From the NCBI GenBank assembly GCA_900321365.1, contig ONVT01000084.1, forward strand, positions 1 to 10,960: a stretch of DNA of 10,960 nucleotides. The letters are read 5' to 3'. This DNA is from an uncultured Eubacteriales bacterium. GTDB lineage: Bacteria > Bacillota_A > Clostridia > Lachnospirales > Lachnospiraceae. Under the pieces are notes generated by a model. That model was not told where the DNA came from, did not search any database, and worked only from the letters and a program-made list of their open reading frames with translations. The translations under genes and the position numbers were made by a program. Of the stretch, positions 1 through 5,792 are shown piece by piece (position 1 is the first letter of the stretch; each line of letters begins with the position of its first letter).

Positions 1-210
1 AATATCCGCCTTTATGCTTCCAAGGCCTTCGATGATCTTCTCCGCCTCCTCGTCAGTGATGATCCCCTGCTTCCCGAGCATGGCGGCGTGAACGACACTT
101 CCCTGTATATCCTGCTCGTACAGTCTCTGGTCAAATGGAAGTGAATCGTTGAACTGTTTTACAAGCTCATCTGTCTCCTTCGTGAATCTGCCGCCCCAAA
201 GCTGCGCCAT
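1..210 (-). CDS. argH: Argininosuccinate lyase, N-terminal part (runs off left edge)
   Basis: Argininosuccinate lyase splits argininosuccinate into arginine and fumarate, the last step of arginine synthesis, in the cytoplasm. Only the first 70 codons are in the window; the catalytic part lies beyond the left edge. The N-terminus reads MAQLWGGRFTKETDELV, followed by a segment with FN-S--FD-RLYEQDI-GS and HAAMLGKQGI, which is the family's very recognisable N-terminal block (LWGGRF, then DI-GS-AHA-ML). The ATG at 208-210 is preceded by a purine-rich AGGGGG ribosome binding site and starts one base after the queH stop codon, so the two are almost certainly cotranscribed and probably translationally coupled. 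Identification is by remembered family motifs; it is firm for the part visible. Confidence 0.95.
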   Translation of the reverse strand, partial: MAQLWGGRFTKETDELVKQFNDSLPFDQRLYEQDIQGSVVHAAMLGKQGIITDEEAEKIIEGLGSIKADI

Positions 211-211
211 A

Positions 212-877
212 TCATTGTCCCCCTTCTTTCCGTTCTTTTTTCATCCTGCCGCGCTCAGCTTTCGAAAACACGCAGCCGCAGTAATCCTGCCTGTACAGTC
301 CGTGCTCTTTCGACAGGACAATGGATCTCAGGTATCCTCCCCGTTTCTTGAAGTCCGAGGGAAGATGCGCCACGCCGTACTTTTCTTCCAGCTGTCTGCC
401 TATCTCATTGATCTTGTCAGCTCTTTTCAACGGGCTGATGGAAAGGGTCGTGGTGAAATAATCAAACCCGCCCTCAGCGGCGAGTCTGGCAGCCTCCTCC
501 ATCCTCAGCCGGTAGCACGCAAAACACCGCTCACCGCCCTCCGGAATCTTTTCAAGGCCGCGCACGGCCTCATAGAACCGGCCCGGATCATAACTCCCGC
601 TCACAAATAAAACCGGTTTTTTCAGCTTCATCTCCCCGATCAGTCTCTTCAGCTCATCTTCCCGGCGGCGGTACTCCTCCTCGGGCTCAATGTTCGGGTT
701 GAAGAAGAAATCGGTGATCTCAAAGTATTCCGAAAGATACTCCAGCACATAGCTCGAACACGGGGCACAGCAGCTGTGAAGCAGCAGCTTCTTCGGCCGG
801 TGCCTCTTACCGGAGGCATCCTCCTTCCGGATCTCTTCCAGAATCTTATCCAGCTCTTTCTGATAATTCAACTGCAT
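212..877 (-). CDS. queH: Epoxyqueuosine reductase QueH (DUF208 family)
   Basis: QueH reduces epoxyqueuosine to queuosine in tRNA (wobble base of GUN anticodons); it is the non-orthologous alternative to cobalamin-dependent QueG. The family signature is complete: LLLHSCCAPCSSY near the N-terminus (paired cysteines plus a third), ERCFACYRLRM in the middle (CxxC) and YCGC near the C-terminus (CxC), the cysteines known to bind an iron-sulfur cluster and a metal. The length of 221 residues fits the family. The chosen ATG at 875-877 gives MQLNYQKELDKIL, which matches the usual family start; an in-frame ATG at 905-907 would add ten residues (MRYSCTGSKL) that look non-homologous, though its upstream AGGA is comparable to the weak AGG site before 877. 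The stop lies one base before argH and the gene follows dut, suggesting one transcript. Function is firm; the start is uncertain. Confidence 0.93.
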   Translation of the reverse strand: MQLNYQKELDKILEEIRKEDASGKRHRPKKLLLHSCCAPCSSYVLEYLSEYFEITDFFFNPNIEPEEEYRRREDELKRLIGEMKLKKPVLFVSGSYDPGRFYEAVRGLEKIPEGGERCFACYRLRMEEAARLAAEGGFDYFTTTLSISPLKRADKINEIGRQLEEKYGVAHLPSDFKKRGGYLRSIVLSKEHGLYRQDYCGCVFSKAERGRMKKERKEGGQ

Positions 878-949
878 CAACTTTGAACCTGTACATGAAT
901 AACGCATACATCCTGCCTGTCTTTTTCTTCGATTGCAGCAGGAAAAACC

Positions 950-1396
950 TTACAGTTTTCCGGTATGTCCGAAGCCGCCCTCTCCCCGCGCGGTCTCATC
1001 CAGCTCTTCTGCCTGGAAAAATGACACTGTCAGGTAAGGCATCACGACCATCTGGGCAATCCTCTCTCCGTCGCTCACACGCTTTTCCTGATCCGTGTCA
1101 TTGTGAAGCGCGATCATGATCTCACCGCGGTAATCCGAATCCAGCACGCCGACGCAGTTGGCCGGACGGAGCCCCTCCTTCGCGGCAAGCCCGCTCCTGG
1201 CAAACAGCGCGCCGAAATACCCCTCCGGAACCGCGCAGGAGAGCCCGGTCCCGATCATGGCACTCGTGTGCGGTCCGATCACAGTTTCTCCTCTCCCTGT
1301 GCATGCGTACAGGTCATATCCGGCGGCATGTTCAGAGCCGGAATACGGCATCTTCGCACCCTCCCGGAGCAGTTTTACCGGAATCGGGATATTCAT
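950..1396 (-). CDS. dut: Deoxyuridine 5'-triphosphate nucleotidohydrolase (dUTPase)
   Basis: Trimeric dUTPase hydrolyses dUTP to dUMP and pyrophosphate, limiting uracil incorporation into DNA and supplying dUMP for dTMP synthesis. All five family motifs appear in order: AGYDLYA (motif 1), ARSGLAAKEGL (2), NCVGVLDSDYRGEI (3, with the catalytic Asp and the Tyr that stacks on uracil), DGERIAQMVVMP (4) and RGEGGFGHTGKL (5, where His replaces the more usual Ser/Thr before TG). Three in-frame ATGs lie within 15 bases (1406-1408, 1400-1402, 1394-1396). The third is chosen because GGAG sits six bases upstream and it gives MNIPIPVKLL, as in homologues; this yields 148 residues, the usual size. A GC-rich inverted repeat at 1411-1429 precedes the start. 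A promoter is expected in 1430-1462, but only weak matches are visible there. Upstream of queH and argH, probably first in that transcript. Confidence 0.95.
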   Translation of the reverse strand: MNIPIPVKLLREGAKMPYSGSEHAAGYDLYACTGRGETVIGPHTSAMIGTGLSCAVPEGYFGALFARSGLAAKEGLRPANCVGVLDSDYRGEIMIALHNDTDQEKRVSDGERIAQMVVMPYLTVSFFQAEELDETARGEGGFGHTGKL

Positions 1397-1462
1397 GTTC
1401 ATCTCCATTCCACCGCCGCGCAGGCGGCACTATCTAAAATACAGCCCTTTGCACGCAAAGAA

Positions 1463-1520
1463 TCTGCCGCAAAATCACTTGTGCTGATTGTGCAGGAAAC
1501 ACAAGTTATTTCGCGGCAGA
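1463..1520 (-). terminator. Long imperfect stem-loop after the pilT-like gene, probable terminator
   Basis: The left arm (1463-1483) and right arm (1500-1520) are inverted repeats of 21 bases, 19 of them identical, around a 16-base loop; the outer eight bases TCTGCCGC/GCGGCAGA are perfect. Read as minus-strand RNA, one of the two differences becomes a G-U wobble, so the hairpin is more stable in that direction. It begins eight bases after the stop codon of the ATPase gene and is followed by TTCTTTG, a short imperfect U-tract. This fits termination of the pilus-like operon, although the stem is longer and the U-tract poorer than in a textbook terminator. It could instead be a repeat-derived or 3'-end-stabilising element. 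Confidence 0.6.
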
Positions 1521-1528
1521 TCCTTATG

Positions 1529-2602
1529 TCAGAACCCCACCGAGGCGTTCAGTTTTCTCTCCATCGCGTCCGGATTGTTGCAGTACCGGACCGCCGTCTC
1601 CTTTGTGATCCGTCCCTTTTTGAACAGATCGTAGATCGACTCATCCATGGCGATCATTCCCTCGGAGGCGCCGCTGCGGATCGTAGCGTCGATCTGGTGC
1701 GTCTTGCCCTCACGGATCAGGCTGCGGATCGCCGTGTTCGCGTACATCACCTCAAACACTGCCGTCACAGCCCCGTCCACCGTCGGAATCAGCTGCTGGG
1801 AGATCACACAGCGCAGCATCATCGCGAGCTGCAGGCGGATCTGGTTCTGCTGTCCGGCAGGATAGATGTCAATAATACGGTCAACCGCGTTCGCCGCGCC
1901 CTGAGTATGCAGGGTCGAGAACAGCAGGATGCCGGTCTCGGCTGCCGTCATCGCAACCTCGATCGTCTCATGGTCACGCATCTCGCCAAGCAGGATCACA
2001 TCGGGACTCTCCCTCAGCGCGCTTCTGAGCGCATGGATATAATCGACAACATCGTTGCCGATCTCCCTCTGTGTGACGATACACCTGCTGTGGCGGTGCA
2101 CAAACTCGATTGGATCCTCCATCGTGATGATGTGGCCCTCTCTCGTCTTGTTGATATGGTCGATCATGCAGGCGAGCGTGGTGGACTTGCCGCTGCCGGT
2201 CGCGCCCGTGACCAGGATCAGGCCCGTGCGAATATCGGCGGCCTTCATGACAGAATCGGGAATCCCCAGCTTTGACGGATCGGGAAGGCCAAACCGGATC
2301 ACGCGGAGCACTACAGCCAGAGAACTTCTCTGGTGGAAGACGTTCGCGCGGAACCGTCCGAAGGCAGCGATGGAAAATGAGAAATCATCATCAAATGTCT
2401 CATCCTCAAATACCCGGTTGTGGCGGCCGCACTGCGTATAGATCGCGCGGACGATCGCCTTCGTATCCTCCGGGTGGAGTATGCCTTCCGCACGGTCCTG
2501 CTTTCCGAGGACCTTATATGTCAGGGGAAGACCCGGTATGATGAATACGTCAGATGCTTCAAGGCGAAGCGCTTCCTGCAGGATATCATTTAACTCTATC
2601 AT
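1529..2602 (-). CDS. PilT-type type IV pilus/type II secretion family ATPase
   Basis: Cytoplasmic hexameric ATPase of the GspE/PilT superfamily, which powers filament retraction or assembly by turning the inner-membrane platform protein. Visible motifs: Walker A GATGSGKST (133-141), the Asp box MEDPIE (161-166), Walker B DVILLGEMRD (201-210) and the His box STLHT (229-233). At 357 residues it has the PilT length and lacks the extra N-terminal domain of PilB. It also carries AIRSLIREGKTHQ (291-303), equivalent to the AIRNLIRE signature of retraction ATPases, and MDESIYDLFKKGRI near the end. The ATG lies two bases after the previous stop (TAAGGATG), so translation is probably coupled. It is the last gene of the six-gene operon, and no PilB-like extension ATPase is seen in the window, so its role could be retraction or sole motor. 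The superfamily is certain; the exact function is inferred. Confidence 0.93.
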   Translation of the reverse strand: MIELNDILQEALRLEASDVFIIPGLPLTYKVLGKQDRAEGILHPEDTKAIVRAIYTQCGRHNRVFEDETFDDDFSFSIAAFGRFRANVFHQRSSLAVVLRVIRFGLPDPSKLGIPDSVMKAADIRTGLILVTGATGSGKSTTLACMIDHINKTREGHIITMEDPIEFVHRHSRCIVTQREIGNDVVDYIHALRSALRESPDVILLGEMRDHETIEVAMTAAETGILLFSTLHTQGAANAVDRIIDIYPAGQQNQIRLQLAMMLRCVISQQLIPTVDGAVTAVFEVMYANTAIRSLIREGKTHQIDATIRSGASEGMIAMDESIYDLFKKGRITKETAVRYCNNPDAMERKLNASVGF

Positions 2603-2604
2603 CC

Positions 2605-3090
2605 TTAAGCCAGACCTGTTCCTTCCACTGTTGTTTCCGGTAGTATATCGATATACCCGTTCTCATCCTCCGTAATCGGAGTCGCGCCCTCGGGAAGCGG
2701 TTCAGAAGACTCTGTCTCCGCCACTGTCTCGATATCCCACTTCGTCACATGCAGCATGCCGTCGCTGTCGGCCTCGGCCGTGATATGAAGAAACTGGTTC
2801 ATCGAAAACTGGATCGTGGTGGAATAGGTATCTCCCTCCTGGACCGTATCGGACGGGAGGTATCCTCCCTGGCGCAGATAGTCGTCCATCATGGCGAGCC
2901 ACTCCTGGCCTGCCCGTTCGCTCATGGCATTCTGCTGCGCGAACACCATCTGACGGTCAGCAAGCGCCTTGTCTGTCTGGGCTCCCACAAGTGAAAGCAG
3001 CGCCAGCACGGCAAGGAGAATCATCACACAGGTAATAACGATTGTCAATGCGCCGGACCGGACCGGCTGTCTTGGCTTTTTCACATTCAT
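2605..3090 (-). CDS. Small single-pass membrane protein, pilin-like operon component
   Basis: A 161-residue protein of unassigned function. A short basic N-terminus (MNVKKPRQPVR) is followed by one hydrophobic helix at about 14-37, then an extracytoplasmic domain with an amphipathic helical stretch (AQQNAMSERAGQEWLAMMDD) and a strongly acidic, Pro/Thr/Glu-rich tail. The layout is that of a type IV pilin or pseudopilin. Gly13-Ala14 could mimic the prepilin cleavage site, but the Glu expected at position +5 is absent (Val18). The start is firm: ATG at 3088-3090 with AAAGGAG eight bases upstream, overlapping the stop of the preceding gene by four bases (ATGA). Its place between pilin-like genes and a PilT-type ATPase suggests a minor filament subunit or assembly factor. 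No specific family is recognised. Confidence 0.8.
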   Translation of the reverse strand: MNVKKPRQPVRSGALTIVITCVMILLAVLALLSLVGAQTDKALADRQMVFAQQNAMSERAGQEWLAMMDDYLRQGGYLPSDTVQEGDTYSTTIQFSMNQFLHITAEADSDGMLHVTKWDIETVAETESSEPLPEGATPITEDENGYIDILPETTVEGTGLA

Positions 3091-3683
3091 GACGCCTGCT
3101 CCTTTGTCTGCGCATCTCCAGCTGTATCCTGATCCTGCTCACCGGCATCGCTTTCGGTCAGCTCTTCTGTCTCGATCTCGGAGATCAGGCTGAAATCGAT
3201 CACCTCATCGCCGGACAGGATCACGTCCACATCATCCGGGAAATACTTCGCAGTGTCAAGCTGCGCGAGATCCTCCTGCTGGCTGTCGCTGTGGACGATA
3301 CCGATGTTGCCCGTGATCATATATCCGGCGGGCCGGCTCTCACAGGTCATCAGCAGCGTAACCAGGTACGGGCCGTCCTCCGACATGTTCCCGCTCCCGT
3401 CAAAAGACAGGGAAACTGTCGTCTGCGGGTTCTCAACATCACTGTATTCATCGTTCACCGTGTCGATCAGCTCCTGCTGAGCCTGTCCGACCTCGCCCTC
3501 GCCCGCCTCGAACATGGTCACCACATTCATGGCGGCCTGGGCAGCCTCGGTCCTCCTGGCGGCATACCTTGACTTGGCTGCCGCGGCGCCGAAGATGCGG
3601 ACCAGGATCGTGAGCATGAGAAGCAGAAGGAATGTCACGATCAGTGTCTCAATGAAGAACGCCCTGTTCTTTCTTGCCTTCAT
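3087..3683 (-). CDS. Pilin-like membrane protein with conserved-type Glu and acidic tail
   Basis: A 198-residue protein with a type IV pilin-like N-terminus: basic MKARKNR, then AFFIETLIVTFLLL leading into a hydrophobic helix (about 8-32) and an Ala-rich amphipathic continuation (AAAKSRYAARRTEAAQAAM). Aligned with the classical GFTLIE prepilin site, Glu12 takes the +5 Glu position, but Arg7 replaces the Gly at -1, so processing by a standard prepilin peptidase is doubtful. The rest is extracytoplasmic, with a TTVSLSFDGSG-type strand region and a C-terminal tail of about 30 residues dominated by Glu, Asp, Gln and Thr. The start is supported by an almost perfect anti-Shine-Dalgarno match AGGAGGTGA just before ATG 3681-3683; the gene overlaps both neighbours by four bases. 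Probably a pseudopilin of this operon; the exact role is unknown. Confidence 0.82.
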   Translation of the reverse strand: MKARKNRAFFIETLIVTFLLLLMLTILVRIFGAAAAKSRYAARRTEAAQAAMNVVTMFEAGEGEVGQAQQELIDTVNDEYSDVENPQTTVSLSFDGSGNMSEDGPYLVTLLMTCESRPAGYMITGNIGIVHSDSQQEDLAQLDTAKYFPDDVDVILSGDEVIDFSLISEIETEELTESDAGEQDQDTAGDAQTKEQAS

Positions 3684-4165
3684 GAGGTCACCTCCTTTGC
3701 ATGGAGGTAAATCCTGCGGACCCCGTCCCCGGTGGTAACCGTGGCGATATTATTCTCAACCAGGACCTGGAACAGATCTGTCTTCGCGATTTTCTCAGGC
3801 TCTGAGCTGATGCTGCCTTCCTGACCGGATGTGATGGACTCCATCAGATATCCGTCCTCAAGCCAGATCCTGGTCTGAAGGGGCTTTTCTCCTGTCGGAT
3901 CCTGGATGATGAGAACATCGCCGTCCTCCCCGTGTTCGACCCTGAGCGAGCCGTTCTCGTCAGAAGCGGTAATCTTAGAGGCGGTATAACTCAGCGCTCC
4001 TCTCCGGTTCATATTGTCAGTACGGTTCATGGTGATCGAGTCAAAAAGACCACCCCCCATCGCGGAGAGAACCATGATCCCGATCAGCATGATGGCGAAC
4101 AGGGCGACAACAAACAGGGAGGCAAAATCTATCTCCCGCCTGCCATCCTGAGACCTTCTGTTCAT
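3680..4165 (-). CDS. Small membrane protein of the pilus-like operon (possibly DUF4860-like)
   Basis: A 161-residue protein with a charged N-terminus (MNRRSQDGRREIDFAS), one membrane helix at about 15-36 (LFVVALFAIMLIGIMVL) and an extracytoplasmic domain rich in strand-like segments (VLIIQDP, TRIWLEDGYLM, ATVTTGDGVRRIYLHA). It resembles proteins annotated DUF4860 beside GspF-type genes in Lachnospiraceae; that match is from memory and unverified. No Gly/Ala plus Glu+5 prepilin motif is present, although Glu11 lies just before the helix. The start ATG at 4163-4165 has AAGGGGG seven bases upstream. It follows the preceding gene after 13 bases and overlaps the next by four, so it is clearly operonic. 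Probably a minor pseudopilin-like subunit or a platform partner; the function is not established. Confidence 0.8.
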   Translation of the reverse strand: MNRRSQDGRREIDFASLFVVALFAIMLIGIMVLSAMGGGLFDSITMNRTDNMNRRGALSYTASKITASDENGSLRVEHGEDGDVLIIQDPTGEKPLQTRIWLEDGYLMESITSGQEGSISSEPEKIAKTDLFQVLVENNIATVTTGDGVRRIYLHAKEVTS

Positions 4166-4178
4166 GCCGTTTCCCCCT

Positions 4179-4520
4179 TTATCTTCTCAGCGTAATCTGC
4201 ACGTCCGGAAGCTGATTCTCAGATCCGGTTTCCAGAGATACGATATACTTCGAACCGTCATAGCGGATACCGTAATACTGCTCCAGGTAACTGATGCTCT
4301 CCGGATAGGTGCCCTCTATCGCGTAACACTGCACACAGGCTTCCGTGACATTCTTCCTCAGGCTCTCCACAGCCTGCCGGTTCATATCAAGATCCATGCG
4401 CGTGAAAAGGAGCACACCCAGCAGAAGAATGACCGTGACAGCCACAAGCACCGCCAGGATGCGTCCGGCCTTCCGCGCCGGCGTAACGCGGGGCCTGTCA
4501 TGATAGATAACGTCTCTCAT
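4179..4520 (-). CDS. Short pilin/pseudopilin-like membrane protein with CxxC
   Basis: A 113-residue protein: cytoplasmic basic segment (1-19), one membrane helix (about 20-40) and a small outer domain. Residues 59-73 read TEACVQCYAIEGTYP, then ESISYLEQYYGI; the arrangement of an aromatic residue on the helix, a Gly and then YP is typical of the junction after the first helix in major pilins and GspG pseudopilins. Cys62 and Cys65 form a CxxC on that helix, unusual for a pilin. No GFTLIE-like cleavage site precedes the helix, so a processed pilin N-terminus is not evident. ATG 4518-4520 is preferred over the in-frame TTG at 4527-4529, because AAGGGGG lies nine bases upstream of the ATG. Located 20 bases after the platform gene. 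Likely a structural or assembly component of the filament; inferred from context. Confidence 0.82.
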   Translation of the reverse strand: MRDVIYHDRPRVTPARKAGRILAVLVAVTVILLLGVLLFTRMDLDMNRQAVESLRKNVTEACVQCYAIEGTYPESISYLEQYYGIRYDGSKYIVSLETGSENQLPDVQITLRR

Positions 4521-4540
4521 GGTTGACAACCCCCTTCAGG

Positions 4541-5590
4541 TCACACTGCCCCGAGAATACCGATCAGCGGAATCATGGTGCTCAGAAGCACGATTCCCAC
4601 CGCGATCGTCAGAAATGCGGAGATCACGGGCTCGATCGAATCGATCAGGCTGTCCACTGCCTCATCCGCCTCAAGGGAGAAAGAGTTCGCAAGTTTTCCG
4701 AGCATCTGTTCCGTCTGGCCGGCCTTGACCGCGGACATGAACAGTCTCGCGTACAGGGGCTCGAACAGCCCCTTGTCATAGATCGCGCGGGAAAGACCGA
4801 CATTGTCTTCCTTCATGTGCGTCCGGACCGCGTCGACCTTTGCCCTGGTCTCCGGGTCAGAGACAAGCTCCTGCGCGGCGGTGATGGAAGTGTCCACATC
4901 TGCGCCGCTGGCGACGAACAGATGGAGTACCTGTGTAAAATGAGCCAGTGAGAGCTTCGAGATTGCGTCCTTCGCGGGACCGAATTTCGAGAGGAACCCG
5001 ACGGAAGAAGCGTTGTCCGCACCGTTTCCGCGCACGGTCCTGGCGGTCAGCAGTAAGAAGATGCCGAACACGATCGCGAGGATAAGGGCAACAACGCCGA
5101 CCACATACGCAATCCGCAGATACACATAAGCGGAAGTGGTAAGCCCGCCCGCAAGGGACCGGTACACATTGGTAAAGACGGGAAGCACCCTGACCAGCAG
5201 AAGAACCAGAATCGCGGCGGTCAGGATCAGAAGGATCATGGGATAATTCACCGCGCTCTTCATCTTCCGCGCCAGGCGGTCCCTGCTCTCATAGTAATCG
5301 GCCAGACTCTTCAGGACGCTCTCGCTCTTTCCGGTCTTTTCTCCCGCGGCAAGCATCTTACATGCATGCTCCGGGAAATACCCGCTCTCCATCATGGCGG
5401 CGGACAGCTGGGGCTGGCCCGTCAGCATCCTGTTCTGCACGGCTTTCGCCGCATCGCGAAAATCATTCGCAGCAGCGTCGTCCGCCAGAAGGCCGACGGA
5501 CTCCTCCGCGTCGATTCCCGCGGAGATCAGCATGGACATATTCCTGCAGAATATGCTCACTGCCAGATTTCCAAGTTCTTTCACTGCCAT
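4541..5590 (-). CDS. GspF/PilC-family inner-membrane platform protein
   Basis: Platform protein of type II secretion/type IV filament systems, the membrane anchor on which the ATPase and pilins act. Two tandem GspF domains are visible: the first at about 8-137 (LISAGI, AAGEKTGKSESVLKSL, YPMILL), the second at about 212-341 (HFTQVLHLFVASGADVDTSI, AVKAGQTEQMLGKLANSF). Hydrophobic segments lie at about 117-138, 158-182 and 322-345. At 349 residues it is slightly shorter than classical PilC (about 400), mainly because the N-terminal extension is missing. The start at ATG 5588-5590 is chosen because GGAGG stands ten bases upstream; an in-frame ATG 42 bases earlier would bury that site within the coding region. 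First gene of the six-gene operon, about 57 bases downstream of a good promoter. Family assignment is strong. Confidence 0.93.
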   Translation of the reverse strand: MAVKELGNLAVSIFCRNMSMLISAGIDAEESVGLLADDAAANDFRDAAKAVQNRMLTGQPQLSAAMMESGYFPEHACKMLAAGEKTGKSESVLKSLADYYESRDRLARKMKSAVNYPMILLILTAAILVLLLVRVLPVFTNVYRSLAGGLTTSAYVYLRIAYVVGVVALILAIVFGIFLLLTARTVRGNGADNASSVGFLSKFGPAKDAISKLSLAHFTQVLHLFVASGADVDTSITAAQELVSDPETRAKVDAVRTHMKEDNVGLSRAIYDKGLFEPLYARLFMSAVKAGQTEQMLGKLANSFSLEADEAVDSLIDSIEPVISAFLTIAVGIVLLSTMIPLIGILGAV

Positions 5591-5646
5591 CTTCTCTCTT
5601 CCTCCATCGTGTTTCAGGTCTGCCAGAGGCAATCACATTATCTGTT

Positions 5647-5675
5647 ATCATATCACAATGCACTGCGCATGTCAC
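5647..5675 (-). promoter_or_regulatory. Sigma-A-type promoter of the pilus-like operon
   Basis: On the minus strand a -35 box GTGACA (5670-5675, five of six matches to TTGACA) and a -10 box TATGAT (5647-5652, five of six) are separated by exactly 17 bases. The start of transcription would fall near 5640, giving a leader of about 50 bases before the GspF-like start at 5590. Upstream lies the terminator hairpin at 5717-5762, so this promoter separates the two operons. No operator or riboswitch-like structure is visible between them. Confidence 0.75.
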
Positions 5676-5716
5676 GGAAGAAAACGACATTCTCTACTTG
5701 CAGGGAGATTGAAAAT

Positions 5717-5762
5717 AGAGGGCGGAACACTCACAAATACTTCTGTGAGCATTCTGCCCTCT
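5717..5762 (-). terminator. Intrinsic terminator after the secreted-protein gene
   Basis: Inverted repeat of 19 bases (5717-5735 and 5744-5762) around an eight-base loop. As minus-strand RNA it has 16 Watson-Crick pairs, two G-U wobbles and one mismatch; read in the other direction two of those positions become mismatches, so it is built for minus-strand transcripts. It lies 30 bases after the stop codon at 5793 and is followed by ATTTTC. It would end the four-gene run from the right of the window and insulate the pilus-like operon promoter. Confidence 0.8.
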
Positions 5763-5792
5763 GTCGATCAGCACATTGAAGCTTTCTTTATA

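Noticed and set aside
149..610. Plus-strand open frame opposite queH and the argH start
   Set aside because: Antisense to two motif-complete genes; the translation shows no domain and no plausible start signal.
1430..1462. Promoter for dut
   Set aside because: The best candidates (TTGCGT with TAGATA, or TATTTT) match consensus poorly or at wrong spacing, so no separate promoter is annotated.
1463..1520. CRISPR-type or tandem repeat
   Set aside because: Only a single inverted repeat is present; no direct repeats with regular spacing occur anywhere in the window.
1103..2275. A 390-codon plus-strand open frame across dut and the PilT-type ATPase gene
   Set aside because: It lies antisense to two genes with complete family motifs, has no ribosome binding site or recognisable domain, and its composition (many Arg, His, Asp) is typical of a shadow frame in GC-rich sequence.
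1529..5590. Tad/Flp pilus or DNA-uptake (ComG) operon
   Set aside because: The ATPase has PilT signatures rather than CpaF ones, there is one platform protein instead of the TadB/TadC pair, and no ComGC-like pilin with a canonical cleavage site or PilB-like ComGA is present.
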